This document shows positions 1 through 7,084 of a DNA stretch of 9,424 nucleotides, piece by piece (position 1 is the first letter of the stretch; the number at the start of each line of letters is the position of its first letter). The translations under genes and the position numbers were made by a program. The notes under the pieces are model-generated. The model had not been told where the DNA came from. It did no database searches and was given only the letters and a program-made list of their open reading frames with translations. The stretch is from NCBI GenBank assembly GCA_046760445.1, contig JBHIEE010000106.1, positions 1 to 9,424 on the forward strand, written 5' to 3'. Source of the DNA: JBHIEE01 sp046760445 (GTDB lineage: Bacteria; Acidobacteriota; Aminicenantia; JdFR-78).

Positions 1-66
1 TTACTCTTTACGATTTAATGTTTTTGTAATTTAGGACGAAAAGTCCCTTTGCGGGATTTGTGATTT
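1..66. repeat. Dispersed non-coding repeat, left edge
   Basis: Bases 1-32 match the reverse complement of 9378-9409 at 31 of 32 positions. Bases 53-66 (gggatttgtgattt) are identical to 5103-5116 inside the repeat element between the Memo fusion gene and ggt. A small GGAC/GTCC hairpin with a GAAAA loop lies at 34-46. The segment follows the mutL stop codon and holds no open frame of note. I also see no standard terminator for mutL here, meaning no GC-rich hairpin followed by a T-run on the minus strand. It reads as one copy of a repeat family spread through this genome. The family identity is unknown. Confidence 0.7.
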
Positions 67-79
67 GGGATTTTATATT

Positions 80-1786
80 TTAACTTCGACCAAGACTTTT
101 TTCAATTTCTTTTTGAGTGATTCTGACCATAATTGGGCGCTGATGAGGGCAGAAAGACGGGTTGGAGGTTTTAAATAGCTCATCTACTAAATATTCCATT
201 TTTTCGAAGGTCAAAGGATGATTTATTTTAATCGCTGTCTTACAGGCTAGCGTGGCAATCAGAGAATCTAATAAATTGTCCAATTTTTTGCTATTTTCTT
301 CTTCCAATAGAGCTAAAAAAACATTTTCTGCTTGCGAAGAAGATAAGATTTCTGGGAATCCTCTTAAAGAAAAGGTATTGCCACCCATTGGTTCAAGTTT
401 GAATCCTAATGTCTCAAGCATGTTTTTCTTTTCTTCTAAACTCAGTTGCTGTGAAGGAGTCAGTTCGAGAAGAATAGGAAAAAGAGCTTCCTGAACAGGC
501 CAATCTTTATTTTCAATTTTCTTTTTATATTTCTCATAAAGAATTCTTTCCTGAGCATTATGCTGGTCTATAATGAGTAGGCCCTCTTTATCTTCAACCA
601 AAATATAGCTTTCTAAATACTGGCCCAGAACCTTAGGATATCTTTCTTCTTCTTTTGCCGTTGGAGGAGAAAATAAATCTTTCCAGAAAATTTTTTCCCG
701 AACTAATTCTCCTGGTTGATAGGGAGGAGGACTCTCCATTATTTTGAAGCTTTTTTCTCGGTCTAATTCCTGTCCAGGCCAAATTTCTTTGATTTCGGTT
801 TCCTGGTTTAGTCGGTCAATTAAAGCCTGATAAATCTGGTTGAATATTTTCTGAGGTTGATAGAATCTTACTTCTGCTTTGGTGGGATGAACATTAACAT
901 CAACATCTTGATAAGGTAGATTTAAGAAAAGAAAAGCAGCGGGGAAAACATCTTTCTCCAGAAGAGGAAAATATGCTTGATTTAAAGCTGAAGAGAGAAT
1001 TTTATCTTTTATTGGTCTCTGGTTGATAAAAAATAATTGCCAGGCTTTATTTGGTCGCCCATAAGGGGGGCGAGAGAAAAATCCATTCAGTTGAAAATCT
1101 TCCTGTTGAAAATTGATTTCAAAAAGTTGATCAAGAAATGAACGACCATAAATCTGAAATATTCTTTCTCTTAAATTGTTAACCCGAAGATAAGAAAAAA
1201 TTAAGCGACCCTGATGGGAAAGAGAGAACTGGAGAAAATGATGACTTAAAGCCAGTTGAGTTAAGTATCTAATGATTAAGCTCAGTTCAGCCTGGACGCT
1301 TTTCATGAATTTTTTCCGGACAGGAAGATTATAAAATAAATCTCTTACTTCAACTGAAGTCCCTGTGGGATGAGCTATTTCTGAAATTTTATATTCGCCT
1401 TCTCCTGTAATTTCAAGGTAACAGCCTGAAAGATCCTCTTTTGTTCGGGTTTTAAGAATTACTCTGGAAACAGCAGCAATGCTGGGTAACGCTTCTCCAC
1501 GAAAACCAAGGGTCTGGATTCTCAAAAGATCATTTTCGCTTGAGATTTTACTGGTGGAGTGTCTCTGGAAAGCTAATTGAGCGTCATCCTTTGACATTCC
1601 TTCTCCATCATCAATTACCCTGATTAATTTTTTTCCCCCTGAAATTAATTCGACATCAATTTTTGTCGCTCGAGCATCGATTGAGTTTTCTACCAATTCT
1701 TTGACCACTGAGAAGGGACGTTCAATTACCTCTCCAGCAGCAATTTTTCTAGACAATTCTTCAGGCAAGATCTTAATTTTTTTCAT
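80..1786 (-). CDS. mutL: DNA mismatch repair protein MutL
   Basis: MutL is the GHKL ATPase that links MutS mismatch recognition to strand removal. The 568 residues carry all N-terminal ATPase motifs: ELVENSIDA at 30-38 (E30 catalytic, N34 Mg-binding by family analogy), DDGEGM 59-64, GFRGEAL 94-100, and GTSVEVRDLFYNLPVRKKF near 142-160. The transducer domain has NQRPIKD at 255-261 and VHPTKAEVRF at 299-308. A variable linker spans about 330-385. The C-terminal dimerisation domain has endonuclease-type motifs: DQHN..E....E at 407-418, ACKTAIK 514-520 and CPHQRP 546-551. This suggests a nicking MutL of the MutH-independent type, with N and Q replacing the commoner A and G of DQHA and CPHGRP. The length is slightly under the usual 600 or so. 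The start overlaps the stop of the HAD gene by 4 nt (ATGA) with AAGGT just upstream, so the two are probably translationally coupled. Confidence 0.97.
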   Translation of the reverse strand: MKKIKILPEELSRKIAAGEVIERPFSVVKELVENSIDARATKIDVELISGGKKLIRVIDDGEGMSKDDAQLAFQRHSTSKISSENDLLRIQTLGFRGEALPSIAAVSRVILKTRTKEDLSGCYLEITGEGEYKISEIAHPTGTSVEVRDLFYNLPVRKKFMKSVQAELSLIIRYLTQLALSHHFLQFSLSHQGRLIFSYLRVNNLRERIFQIYGRSFLDQLFEINFQQEDFQLNGFFSRPPYGRPNKAWQLFFINQRPIKDKILSSALNQAYFPLLEKDVFPAAFLFLNLPYQDVDVNVHPTKAEVRFYQPQKIFNQIYQALIDRLNQETEIKEIWPGQELDREKSFKIMESPPPYQPGELVREKIFWKDLFSPPTAKEEERYPKVLGQYLESYILVEDKEGLLIIDQHNAQERILYEKYKKKIENKDWPVQEALFPILLELTPSQQLSLEEKKNMLETLGFKLEPMGGNTFSLRGFPEILSSSQAENVFLALLEEENSKKLDNLLDSLIATLACKTAIKINHPLTFEKMEYLVDELFKTSNPSFCPHQRPIMVRITQKEIEKSLGRS

Positions 1787-2415
1787 ATTACCTTCTTTAT
1801 TTCCTCAGGATGGGGGAAAAGATAGTCGGGGTCAGTTTCAATTAATTTCTGACGATTCAATGTTCCCCAAAGAGCAGCTCCAGTTACTGCGCCAGCATTT
1901 TTTCCAGATAGAATACCCAGGGAGGAATCACCAATGTGTAACACTTTCGAAGGAGGAATATTCAAAAGGGAACAAGTTTTTAAAACTCCATCTGGTTTAG
2001 GCTTATAATTTGGTACGGCTTCGCTGGTGACTATTGTCTCGAAGTAGTCAATAATTTGTTTTTTTTCTAAAATAAATTTGGTTAATTCTCGACCACGACC
2101 AGTGAAAATGGCTAATTTTTTCTGGTCATAATGTAAAAAATTAAGAATTTCAGGGAAGCCATCGAAAAGATTAATTTTTTCTATATGGTCGGCAAAGAGA
2201 TTAAAATATTCCTGATAGCAGGCCTCCACCTCCTCTGGATTAATTAATTTTTGGAAAATCATTTTCTCCGACGGACCAAATAATTGGCTGATTTCTTCCG
2301 GGGATAGCTCTATATTCCCATATTTTTTTAAGACATAACCCAAGTATTCAAGAGTCATTGAATAAGAATTGATAATTGTTCCATCCAAGTCAAAAATTAA
2401 TCCTTTTAATCTCAT
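1783..2415 (-). CDS. HAD-superfamily hydrolase, phosphoglycolate-phosphatase-like
   Basis: A 210-residue haloacid-dehalogenase-family phosphatase with a helical cap between motifs I and II, as in phosphoglycolate phosphatase and beta-phosphoglucomutase relatives. Motif I is DLDGT at 9-13 (D9 nucleophile, D11 acid/base). Motif II is the threonine of FTGR (T105). Motif III lies in KPKPDG at 138-143. Motif IV is GDSSLGI at 162-168: D163 is kept, but the second acidic residue usual in GDxxxD is glycine (G167), one base away from Asp. Mg binding may therefore be altered, or the nearby geometry compensates. The substrate cannot be read from sequence; phosphoglycolate, pyrophosphate and sugar phosphates are all possible. 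It is the first gene of a two-gene unit with mutL (ATGA overlap). No Shine-Dalgarno precedes the ATG, and the best promoter places the transcript start at the start codon. Confidence 0.9.
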   Translation of the reverse strand: MRLKGLIFDLDGTIINSYSMTLEYLGYVLKKYGNIELSPEEISQLFGPSEKMIFQKLINPEEVEACYQEYFNLFADHIEKINLFDGFPEILNFLHYDQKKLAIFTGRGRELTKFILEKKQIIDYFETIVTSEAVPNYKPKPDGVLKTCSLLNIPPSKVLHIGDSSLGILSGKNAGAVTGAALWGTLNRQKLIETDPDYLFPHPEEIKKVI

Positions 2416-2422
2416 TTTTTAT

Positions 2423-2452
2423 ATTTTAATCCACTCTGTTAAAAATTGCCAA
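2423..2452 (-). promoter_or_regulatory. Putative promoter of the HAD-mutL unit, leaderless
   Basis: On the minus strand a TTGGCA -35 box (2447-2452) is followed after 18 nt by a TAAAAT -10 box (2423-2428). Only 7 nt separate the -10 box from the ATG at 2415, which predicts transcription starting at or beside the A of the start codon. No purine-rich ribosome site lies in between. The rest of the 172-nt gap up to tetR contains a 12-bp palindrome (AGCCAATTGGCT, 2516-2527) and AT-rich DNA without a clear terminator. Confidence 0.45.
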
Positions 2453-2587
2453 CCTGAGTTTAAAAATACAATTATTTTATTTCAAGATTTAACAACAAAG
2501 CTGAAGTTTCCTAGTAGCCAATTGGCTCAAAATTAAATTGGACACTTTTATTTTTAATAAAGAAATCAAAGCTTCTTAAAAATGGAG

Positions 2588-3202
2588 TTAGGAGGTCGAT
2601 TTTCTTGTCTTGACAATGCTCTTTTTATAAATCTTAAAAAATTCATTGGCTATATCGTAAAGCAAATCTGTATTTTTTACTGAAAGGAAGTAAAACCCAA
2701 GGCCATGAGAAAAGGTAGAGACAATAAGAATTATTTTCCGCGCTGAGATTTTGTTAGCTTTCTGAGCGATCATCTTTTCAATTTTTTCAAGCCAATCAGT
2801 GTGAACAGCTAAAAAGTCTTTTAGAAGATCTTTTACCCAAGAACTTCGACCAGTAGCAAAAGTTAAATAATAAACGCGGATAAAAAGAGCTTCCTTTTTG
2901 AAAAATTCAATAAAATGGAATATTATTTTCTCCACCATATCAATTTCGTTTTTGGCTTTCTCTAAGTCTTTGGTTAATTCCTCAAAAAAATTGTTGATTC
3001 CTCTAATAAGAATTTCTCTTAAGATAACCTTTTTAGATGGATAATAATAGTAGATAGTTGCCCTGCCCAGCTCTGCCTCACGGGCGACATCTTGGATAGT
3101 TGCCCCTTCAAGCCCTTTTTGGACGAAAACTTTTATTCCAGCCTTAAGAATTTGTTTTTTTCTCATTTCTTTTTCTCTTTCCCTTCTCTCTTTAATGCCC
3201 AT
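2588..3202 (-). CDS. TetR/AcrR-family transcriptional regulator
   Basis: A 204-residue TetR-family repressor. The N-terminal 62 residues form the typical three-helix DNA-binding domain: a charged lead-in (residues 3-17), ILKAGIKVFVQKG at 18-30, then the helix-turn-helix GATIQDVAREAELGRATIYY at 33-52, followed by YPSKKVILREIL. Residues 65-195 are the mostly helical ligand and dimerisation domain, which does not reveal the inducer. The start is well supported: AGGAGG lies 6 nt before the ATG. A 51-bp inverted repeat covers its promoter (3226-3276), as expected for autorepression. The next gene on the same strand, the Memo-AMMECR1 fusion, lies 198 nt upstream and has its own promoter. The targets are unknown. 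No efflux pump or other typical TetR partner gene is in the window. Confidence 0.93.
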   Translation of the reverse strand: MGIKERREREKEMRKKQILKAGIKVFVQKGLEGATIQDVAREAELGRATIYYYYPSKKVILREILIRGINNFFEELTKDLEKAKNEIDMVEKIIFHFIEFFKKEALFIRVYYLTFATGRSSWVKDLLKDFLAVHTDWLEKIEKMIAQKANKISARKIILIVSTFSHGLGFYFLSVKNTDLLYDIANEFFKIYKKSIVKTRKSTS

Positions 3203-3225
3203 TAACTCCCTCCTATCTGTCGCTT

Positions 3226-3276
3226 ATTGACAAAAATATTTATTTTAATATAAAGAAAATAAATGAAATTGTCAAT
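3226..3276 (-). promoter_or_regulatory. tetR promoter embedded in a 51-bp palindrome (likely TetR operator)
   Basis: Arms 3226-3246 and 3256-3276 are inverted copies matching at 17 of 21 positions, with a 9-nt centre. The outer 8 bp (ATTGACAA) and inner 9 bp (ATTTATTTT) are perfect. The minus-strand tetR promoter sits inside: TTGACA at 3270-3275, a 17-nt spacer, and TATATT at 3247-3252. Bound repressor would cover both boxes. Because of the symmetry, a plus-strand promoter-like pair also exists (TTGACA 3227-3232, 16 nt, TATAAA 3249-3254), pointing antisense into the neighbouring gene. The arms are longer than many TetR operators, so two dimers could bind. Binding by this TetR is inferred from position. 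Confidence 0.7.
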
Positions 3277-3400
3277 ATAAAAAATTTATGAAAATAAATT
3301 TAACTATCAATTTAATAAAATAATTTTTAGGAATTTACTTAATTTTAGAATGGTTTAAGCTGAGAATTTTGGGGTTTTAATAAAAGATACAAGGAAAATC

Positions 3401-4846
3401 TCATTCTTTGATTAAACTTTCGTCAAAAACTATTGCTTCAAATGTATATAGGAGGGCATTTTCCCTCCAGCAATTTCGAGGAAGTCCAGCTTTAAAGCAG
3501 ATCTGATTCAAGAATTCATTCCTGCCCCAGTTGTTTTCTACAGGCACTTGGGGAAGAAGAAGTCCTTTTTTTCCCTGTTTAGAGACAACCAGTCCGTGCT
3601 TACCAACTATTATTTGGTTAGGATTTGTTATTTTTTTTAAAGGAGTCAGGACGGAAATTTCAAGCTCAATGTGGTTAATTTCCTCGGAAGAAAGGGGCGG
3701 GAATCGAAGATCTCGAGTAGCAGCCAGAATTGCTGATTGAATTACTGTTTGATAAAGAGGTAATATAGGTTCAGTAAAGCCAATGCATCCCCTGAGCATT
3801 CCTCTTTCCTTGATAGTGACAAAAGCTGCTCTTTTCTCTAATAAATTTTTATGATTGATTTTAAATTGAGGAATTTCTTTTTCTAAAATAAATTTTTCAA
3901 TTGTCTGGCGAGCAATTTTTAACAATTCTTTCTTTTCTTCTTGGGATAAAGTGAAAGTTTCTTCTTTTAAAGGCAGGAAAATAGCAGCTGACAGATAACC
4001 TACTACCCGGTCTTTTGGGCCACCCGTTTCAGAAGAATCTCCATACTTGAGTATTTCTACCTCAGTTTCTCCTAAGGAGTGAGCAGTGAGCATGGCGGAT
4101 ACTACAGGACCTCCGCCGCACATTATATTTTCTCTTCTTTCTATTTTTGTTATAAGTTTCTTAGTATTAAAGGCTTTTATTAGAGAAATTGTATTTTTAT
4201 CAATTTTATTAGCTTTTCTCTTTGAGAAATAGTGAGACATATCATTACTGGCCACCAACAATACATTTTTTCCTTTTATCGTCTCAGCCAAAACCTGAGC
4301 TAAAGTAGTAATAGTTTTTTTTGTTTGATATCCCATCACAATGGGCACAATTTTTGCCTTAGATAGGACTTTTTGGATGAACGGGATTTGAACCTCAATA
4401 GAGTGCTCTTTATTGTGAGCTTTAGGAATGTACTTAAAAGGTGAATTTTTAATAATTTCCTGAGCTAAGATTTCGTCAATTTTTACTAAACCTAAGGGGG
4501 TCTGATAATATCCCGAGGGATAGATTGAATAACCATTAAAGCCATAGTGATGAGAAGGACCAATAATAATCACTGTTTCATAATTTTTCCCTTTGACCAA
4601 TCTATAGCTGTGAGCTGCTATTTTACCAGAATAAATGTAGCCCGCGTGAGGAACGATTAATGCCTTAATTTCTCCTTTTATTTCAGGAACTTGGGCTTGT
4701 TCTAGAAATTCATCTATCATTTGAGAAAGTATTTTTTTCTCTCCAGGATAAAATTGACCACTCCACACAGGCTTTCTCACCTTTTGAGCTAAGGAGAAAG
4801 GAAGAATACATAAACTTAAAATAGTTAAAGCTACTAACTTTTTCAT
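3401..4846 (-). CDS. Exported Memo-AMMECR1 fusion (AmmeMemoRadiSam system proteins B and A)
   Basis: A 481-residue two-domain protein. Residues 1-20 look like a Sec signal peptide (MKKL, hydrophobic core, cleavage near SLA-Q); Cys13 lacks a proper lipobox. Residues 25-295 are a Memo-like domain (relative of extradiol dioxygenases, AmmeMemoRadiSam B) with PHAGYIYSG at 66-74, GPSHH at 96-100, SNDMSHYF at 200-207 and MCGGGP at 242-247. By analogy with human MEMO1, H67, H99 and C243 are candidate metal ligands. Residues 302-475 are an AMMECR1 domain with LRGCIG at 351-356, a TRDLRFPPL block at 377-385 and a NNWGRNEF stretch at 438-445. B, A and a radical-SAM protein often co-occur; here B and A are fused and no radical-SAM gene is in view. 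Biochemical function is not established. Start: AAGGAG 7 nt before the ATG. Confidence 0.93.
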   Translation of the reverse strand: MKKLVALTILSLCILPFSLAQKVRKPVWSGQFYPGEKKILSQMIDEFLEQAQVPEIKGEIKALIVPHAGYIYSGKIAAHSYRLVKGKNYETVIIIGPSHHYGFNGYSIYPSGYYQTPLGLVKIDEILAQEIIKNSPFKYIPKAHNKEHSIEVQIPFIQKVLSKAKIVPIVMGYQTKKTITTLAQVLAETIKGKNVLLVASNDMSHYFSKRKANKIDKNTISLIKAFNTKKLITKIERRENIMCGGGPVVSAMLTAHSLGETEVEILKYGDSSETGGPKDRVVGYLSAAIFLPLKEETFTLSQEEKKELLKIARQTIEKFILEKEIPQFKINHKNLLEKRAAFVTIKERGMLRGCIGFTEPILPLYQTVIQSAILAATRDLRFPPLSSEEINHIELEISVLTPLKKITNPNQIIVGKHGLVVSKQGKKGLLLPQVPVENNWGRNEFLNQICFKAGLPRNCWRENALLYTFEAIVFDESLIKE

Positions 4847-4874
4847 TTTTTACTCCTTAAAAATTTGTAGAAAA

Positions 4875-4903
4875 ATTATAAAATAAACTTCCTTTTAAAT
4901 CAA
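4875..4903 (-). promoter_or_regulatory. Promoter of the Memo-AMMECR1 gene
   Basis: On the minus strand TTGATT (4898-4903), a 17-nt spacer and a perfect TATAAT (4875-4880) predict a start near 4868. That gives a leader of about 22 nt, which contains the AAGGAG ribosome site before the ATG at 4846. A second TATAAT lies on the plus strand at 4915-4920, but no acceptable -35 box precedes it. Confidence 0.65.
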
Positions 4904-4950
4904 TTATTGTCTAATATAATAGTGTCAGAAATAACATGAAAAAATATGAA

Positions 4951-5141
4951 AACCACAGAGAACACAGACGAATGAGAAATTCCAAATTACAAATCCCATC
5001 CCGAATACTCGGGACCAAATTCCAATGTTCAAAATTCATCCCGAGTGCTCGGGATGGTCATTTGGTATTTGGTCATTGGATATTGTTTGGTATTTGGTGC
5101 GTGGGATTTGTGATTTATTAAAGTATGTGGCCTCTGTGGTT
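4951..5141. repeat. MITE-like hairpin-rich repeat element
   Basis: This roughly 190-bp element fills most of the 333-nt gap between two divergent genes. Its ends are perfect 10-bp inverted repeats, AACCACAGAG (4951-4960) and its complement (5132-5141), with weaker pairing inward. Nested inside are a second inverted pair (4984-4998 with 5102-5116, 14 of 15) and a looser third pair (5014-5027 with 5074-5091). The whole element could fold into one long hairpin. A 13-nt direct repeat, tttggtatttggt, occurs at 5061-5073 and 5086-5098. The 10-mer tctaatataa flanks the region directly at 4910-4919 and 5156-5165, which could be a target duplication or an AT-rich coincidence. It encodes no transposase. 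The 61-codon open frame across it is not a credible gene. Confidence 0.75.
4998..5057. repeat. Paired REP-like palindromes
   Basis: Two copies of a 17-nt palindromic unit with the pattern atcccgArTrctcggga lie at 4998-5014 and 5039-5055, matching at 15 of 17 positions. The first forms a 6-bp stem (TCCCGA/TCGGGA) with a 4-nt loop. The second extends to a 9-bp CATCCCGAG/CTCGGGATG arrangement (5038-5057). They sit at the centre of the larger inverted-repeat element and are its only GC-rich part. They could act as transcription barriers for either neighbour, although no T-run follows directly. Confidence 0.7.
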
Positions 5142-5179
5142 AAGTTTAACAATACTCTAATATAAGAGGGAAGGAGAAA

Positions 5180-6844
5180 GTGAAGTATTTAATTTCAATT
5201 CTTATCTTCATTTCAGTACTCACTTCATTAATTTTTGGTTATGAAAATGGAGTAGTTGTTTCTGATTCTGAGATAGCTTCTTCTATTGGAGTGGATATCT
5301 TAAAGCAAGGAGGAAATGCAATCGACGCTGCTGTAGCGGTTGGCTTTGCCTTGGCTGTTGCTTATCCCCAGGCAGGTAATCTCGGCGGCGGAGGATTTAT
5401 GATAATCAGATTGAAAAATGGAGAAGCAGTAATGATAGATTATCGGGAGAGAGCTCCCTTAGCTGCGTACCGAGATATGTATTTAGACGATAAGGGAGAG
5501 GTTATACCTGATTTAAGCCTGCTAGGTTATAAGGCAGCAGGTGTTCCAGGCACAGTGGCTGGATTAATTTTAGCTTTAGAAAAATACGGCACTATGAGTC
5601 TGGATAGAATTCTTAAACCAGTGATAGAGTTAGCAGAGAAAGGATTTAGAATAAACTTTCGCTTGGCGCAGGATTTGGCCAGAGCCGAGGACCTCCTCAG
5701 CCAATTTCCAGAATCCAAAAGAATTTTTTTGAATAACGGGTATCTTTACAAAACAGGAGATATTTTAGTTCAGAAGGATTTAGCTTACACTTTAAAATTA
5801 ATCGCTGAGAAAGGCAAAAAGGGGTTTTATCAGGGAGAGATTGCTGAGTTAATCGAAAAAGACATGAAACAGAATGGAGGATTAATAACCAAAAAGGATT
5901 TAGCTAGTTATCAGGCAGTATTAAGAGAGCCCATAATAGGTAGATATCGAGATTATCAAATAATTTCCTCTTCTCCTCCAAGCTCAGGAGGGATTGTCTT
6001 GATAGAAATGCTTAATATCTTAGAGAAATTTCCTTTGAAGAAATGGGGCTGGAGGAGCCCTAAAACTATTCATATTATAGTTGAGGCAATGAAAAGAGCC
6101 TACGCTGATCGAGCAAAATATCTGGGCGACCCAGATTTTATTGATATGCCAAAGAAGGGTTTAATTTCTAAAAAGTATGCTGAAGAATTAGTAAAAACAA
6201 TTAATTTGACTTTCACTCAACCGAGCCAGGAGATTTCCAAGATTGATCCTTATCATTTTGAACACTCGGAAACAACTCATTATTCTATAGCTGATAAAGA
6301 AGGTAATGTAGTGTCTAATGCATATACTATTAATGGGTTTTTTGGTTGTGGAGTAACTATTCCCGGGACAGGATTTTTGCTTAATAATGAAATGGATGAT
6401 TTTAGTCTTAAACCAGGCTATCCGAATATATATGGGTTGGTAGGGAATCAAGTGAACTCTATTGCTCCAGGAAAAAGAATGCTTAGTTCAATGACTCCAA
6501 CAATTGTTTTAAAGAATGGAAGGCCATTTTTAGTTATTGGCTCACCAGGTGGGTCAACTATTATTAATACTGTTTTACAGGTTATTATAAATATTATAGA
6601 TTTTCAGATGGATTTAGGGGAAGCGATCACTGCTCCCCGAATGCATCATCAGTGGCTACCAGATGCCATTCAGGCTGAAAAAGGACGGTGGGGAAATAAA
6701 GTTTACCAGCAATTAATTAAAATGGGACATAAAATCAAATATCGGACTTTCATTGGAAATACTCACGGTATTTTGTTTAAAGATGATGGACAAGTGATTG
6801 GTTTTGCTGATCCAAGAAGAGCTGGGAAAGCATGTGGATTTTAA
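5180..6844 (+). CDS. ggt: Gamma-glutamyltransferase, periplasmic
   Basis: A 554-residue Ntn-hydrolase that cleaves gamma-glutamyl bonds (glutathione and related peptides) by hydrolysis or transpeptidation. It is made as a precursor that cuts itself into two subunits. Residues 1-20 form a signal peptide, so it acts outside the cytoplasm. Family motifs are GGNAIDAAVA at 44-53, GNLGGGGFM 66-74, DYRERAP 87-93 (R89 aligns with the substrate-carboxylate Arg of E. coli GGT), AGVPGT 120-125, and TTHYS at 365-369. T365 is the predicted nucleophile and new N-terminus after cleavage behind E364. NNEMDDFS 402-409, MLSSMTPTI 434-442 and GSPGG 454-458 complete the active site. Length is normal. The start is GTG with AAGGAG unusually close (3 nt); the next ATG would delete the signal peptide, so GTG is preferred. 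No clear promoter was found. Confidence 0.96.
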   Translation: MKYLISILIFISVLTSLIFGYENGVVVSDSEIASSIGVDILKQGGNAIDAAVAVGFALAVAYPQAGNLGGGGFMIIRLKNGEAVMIDYRERAPLAAYRDMYLDDKGEVIPDLSLLGYKAAGVPGTVAGLILALEKYGTMSLDRILKPVIELAEKGFRINFRLAQDLARAEDLLSQFPESKRIFLNNGYLYKTGDILVQKDLAYTLKLIAEKGKKGFYQGEIAELIEKDMKQNGGLITKKDLASYQAVLREPIIGRYRDYQIISSSPPSSGGIVLIEMLNILEKFPLKKWGWRSPKTIHIIVEAMKRAYADRAKYLGDPDFIDMPKKGLISKKYAEELVKTINLTFTQPSQEISKIDPYHFEHSETTHYSIADKEGNVVSNAYTINGFFGCGVTIPGTGFLLNNEMDDFSLKPGYPNIYGLVGNQVNSIAPGKRMLSSMTPTIVLKNGRPFLVIGSPGGSTIINTVLQVIINIIDFQMDLGEAITAPRMHHQWLPDAIQAEKGRWGNKVYQQLIKMGHKIKYRTFIGNTHGILFKDDGQVIGFADPRRAGKACGF

Positions 6845-6927
6845 TCTTTTATTTTAAAACTTTCTTGGAAAAGGTAAGAGGTTGACTTTTATATACTTTT
6901 CAGCAAAAATAATAATGTGAGGTCAGA

Positions 6928-7059
6928 ATGAAAGAGTTCTTAAAGGGTTTATTAACGATATTTGTTTTTGGTTCAGCTTTCATATTGGGTTACTATTTTG
7001 GCGGAGAACGTTTAAAAGCTAAAATACCTAATTTTCAAGAAAATGAAGAGGAGTATTAA
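6928..7059 (+). CDS. Small single-span membrane protein, 43 residues
   Basis: A short frame of 43 codons starting MKEFLKGLLTIFVFG. One hydrophobic segment spans about residues 8-24 (LLTIFVFGSAFILGYYF) and is followed by a basic patch (GGERLKAK) and an acidic tail ending NENEEEY-like (QENEEEY). This looks like a single membrane helix with a cytoplasmic tail, similar in form to small YtxH-like envelope proteins, but I do not recognise a family. A GAGG ribosome site lies about 5 nt before the ATG. A possible -10 box TATACT is at 6892-6897 without a good -35. It lies 83 nt after ggt on the same strand and could be co-transcribed with it. Hydrophobicity, the ribosome site and a clean frame support it as real. 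Confidence 0.6.
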   Translation: MKEFLKGLLTIFVFGSAFILGYYFGGERLKAKIPNFQENEEEY

Positions 7060-7084
7060 AACCGGAATTACCCCTTTTTTTCTT

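Noticed and set aside
252..494. 80-codon plus-strand frame inside mutL
   Set aside because: Antisense shadow of the well-supported mutL coding frame with no family signature.
1701..2000. 99-codon plus-strand frame over the HAD-mutL junction
   Set aside because: Antisense to two genes with intact catalytic motifs; no recognisable domain.
4998..5057. A minimal CRISPR array
   Set aside because: Only two palindromic units of 17 nt with a 24-nt gap are present and no cas gene is near. They are part of a fold-back repeat.
4936..5121. A 61-codon plus-strand open frame
   Set aside because: It lies almost entirely in the hairpin-rich repeat, its translation follows the palindromes, and no ribosome site precedes it.
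6188..6451. 87-codon minus-strand frame inside ggt
   Set aside because: It is the complement of the GGT active-site region (TTHYS to NNEMDDFS), whose conservation explains the open frame.
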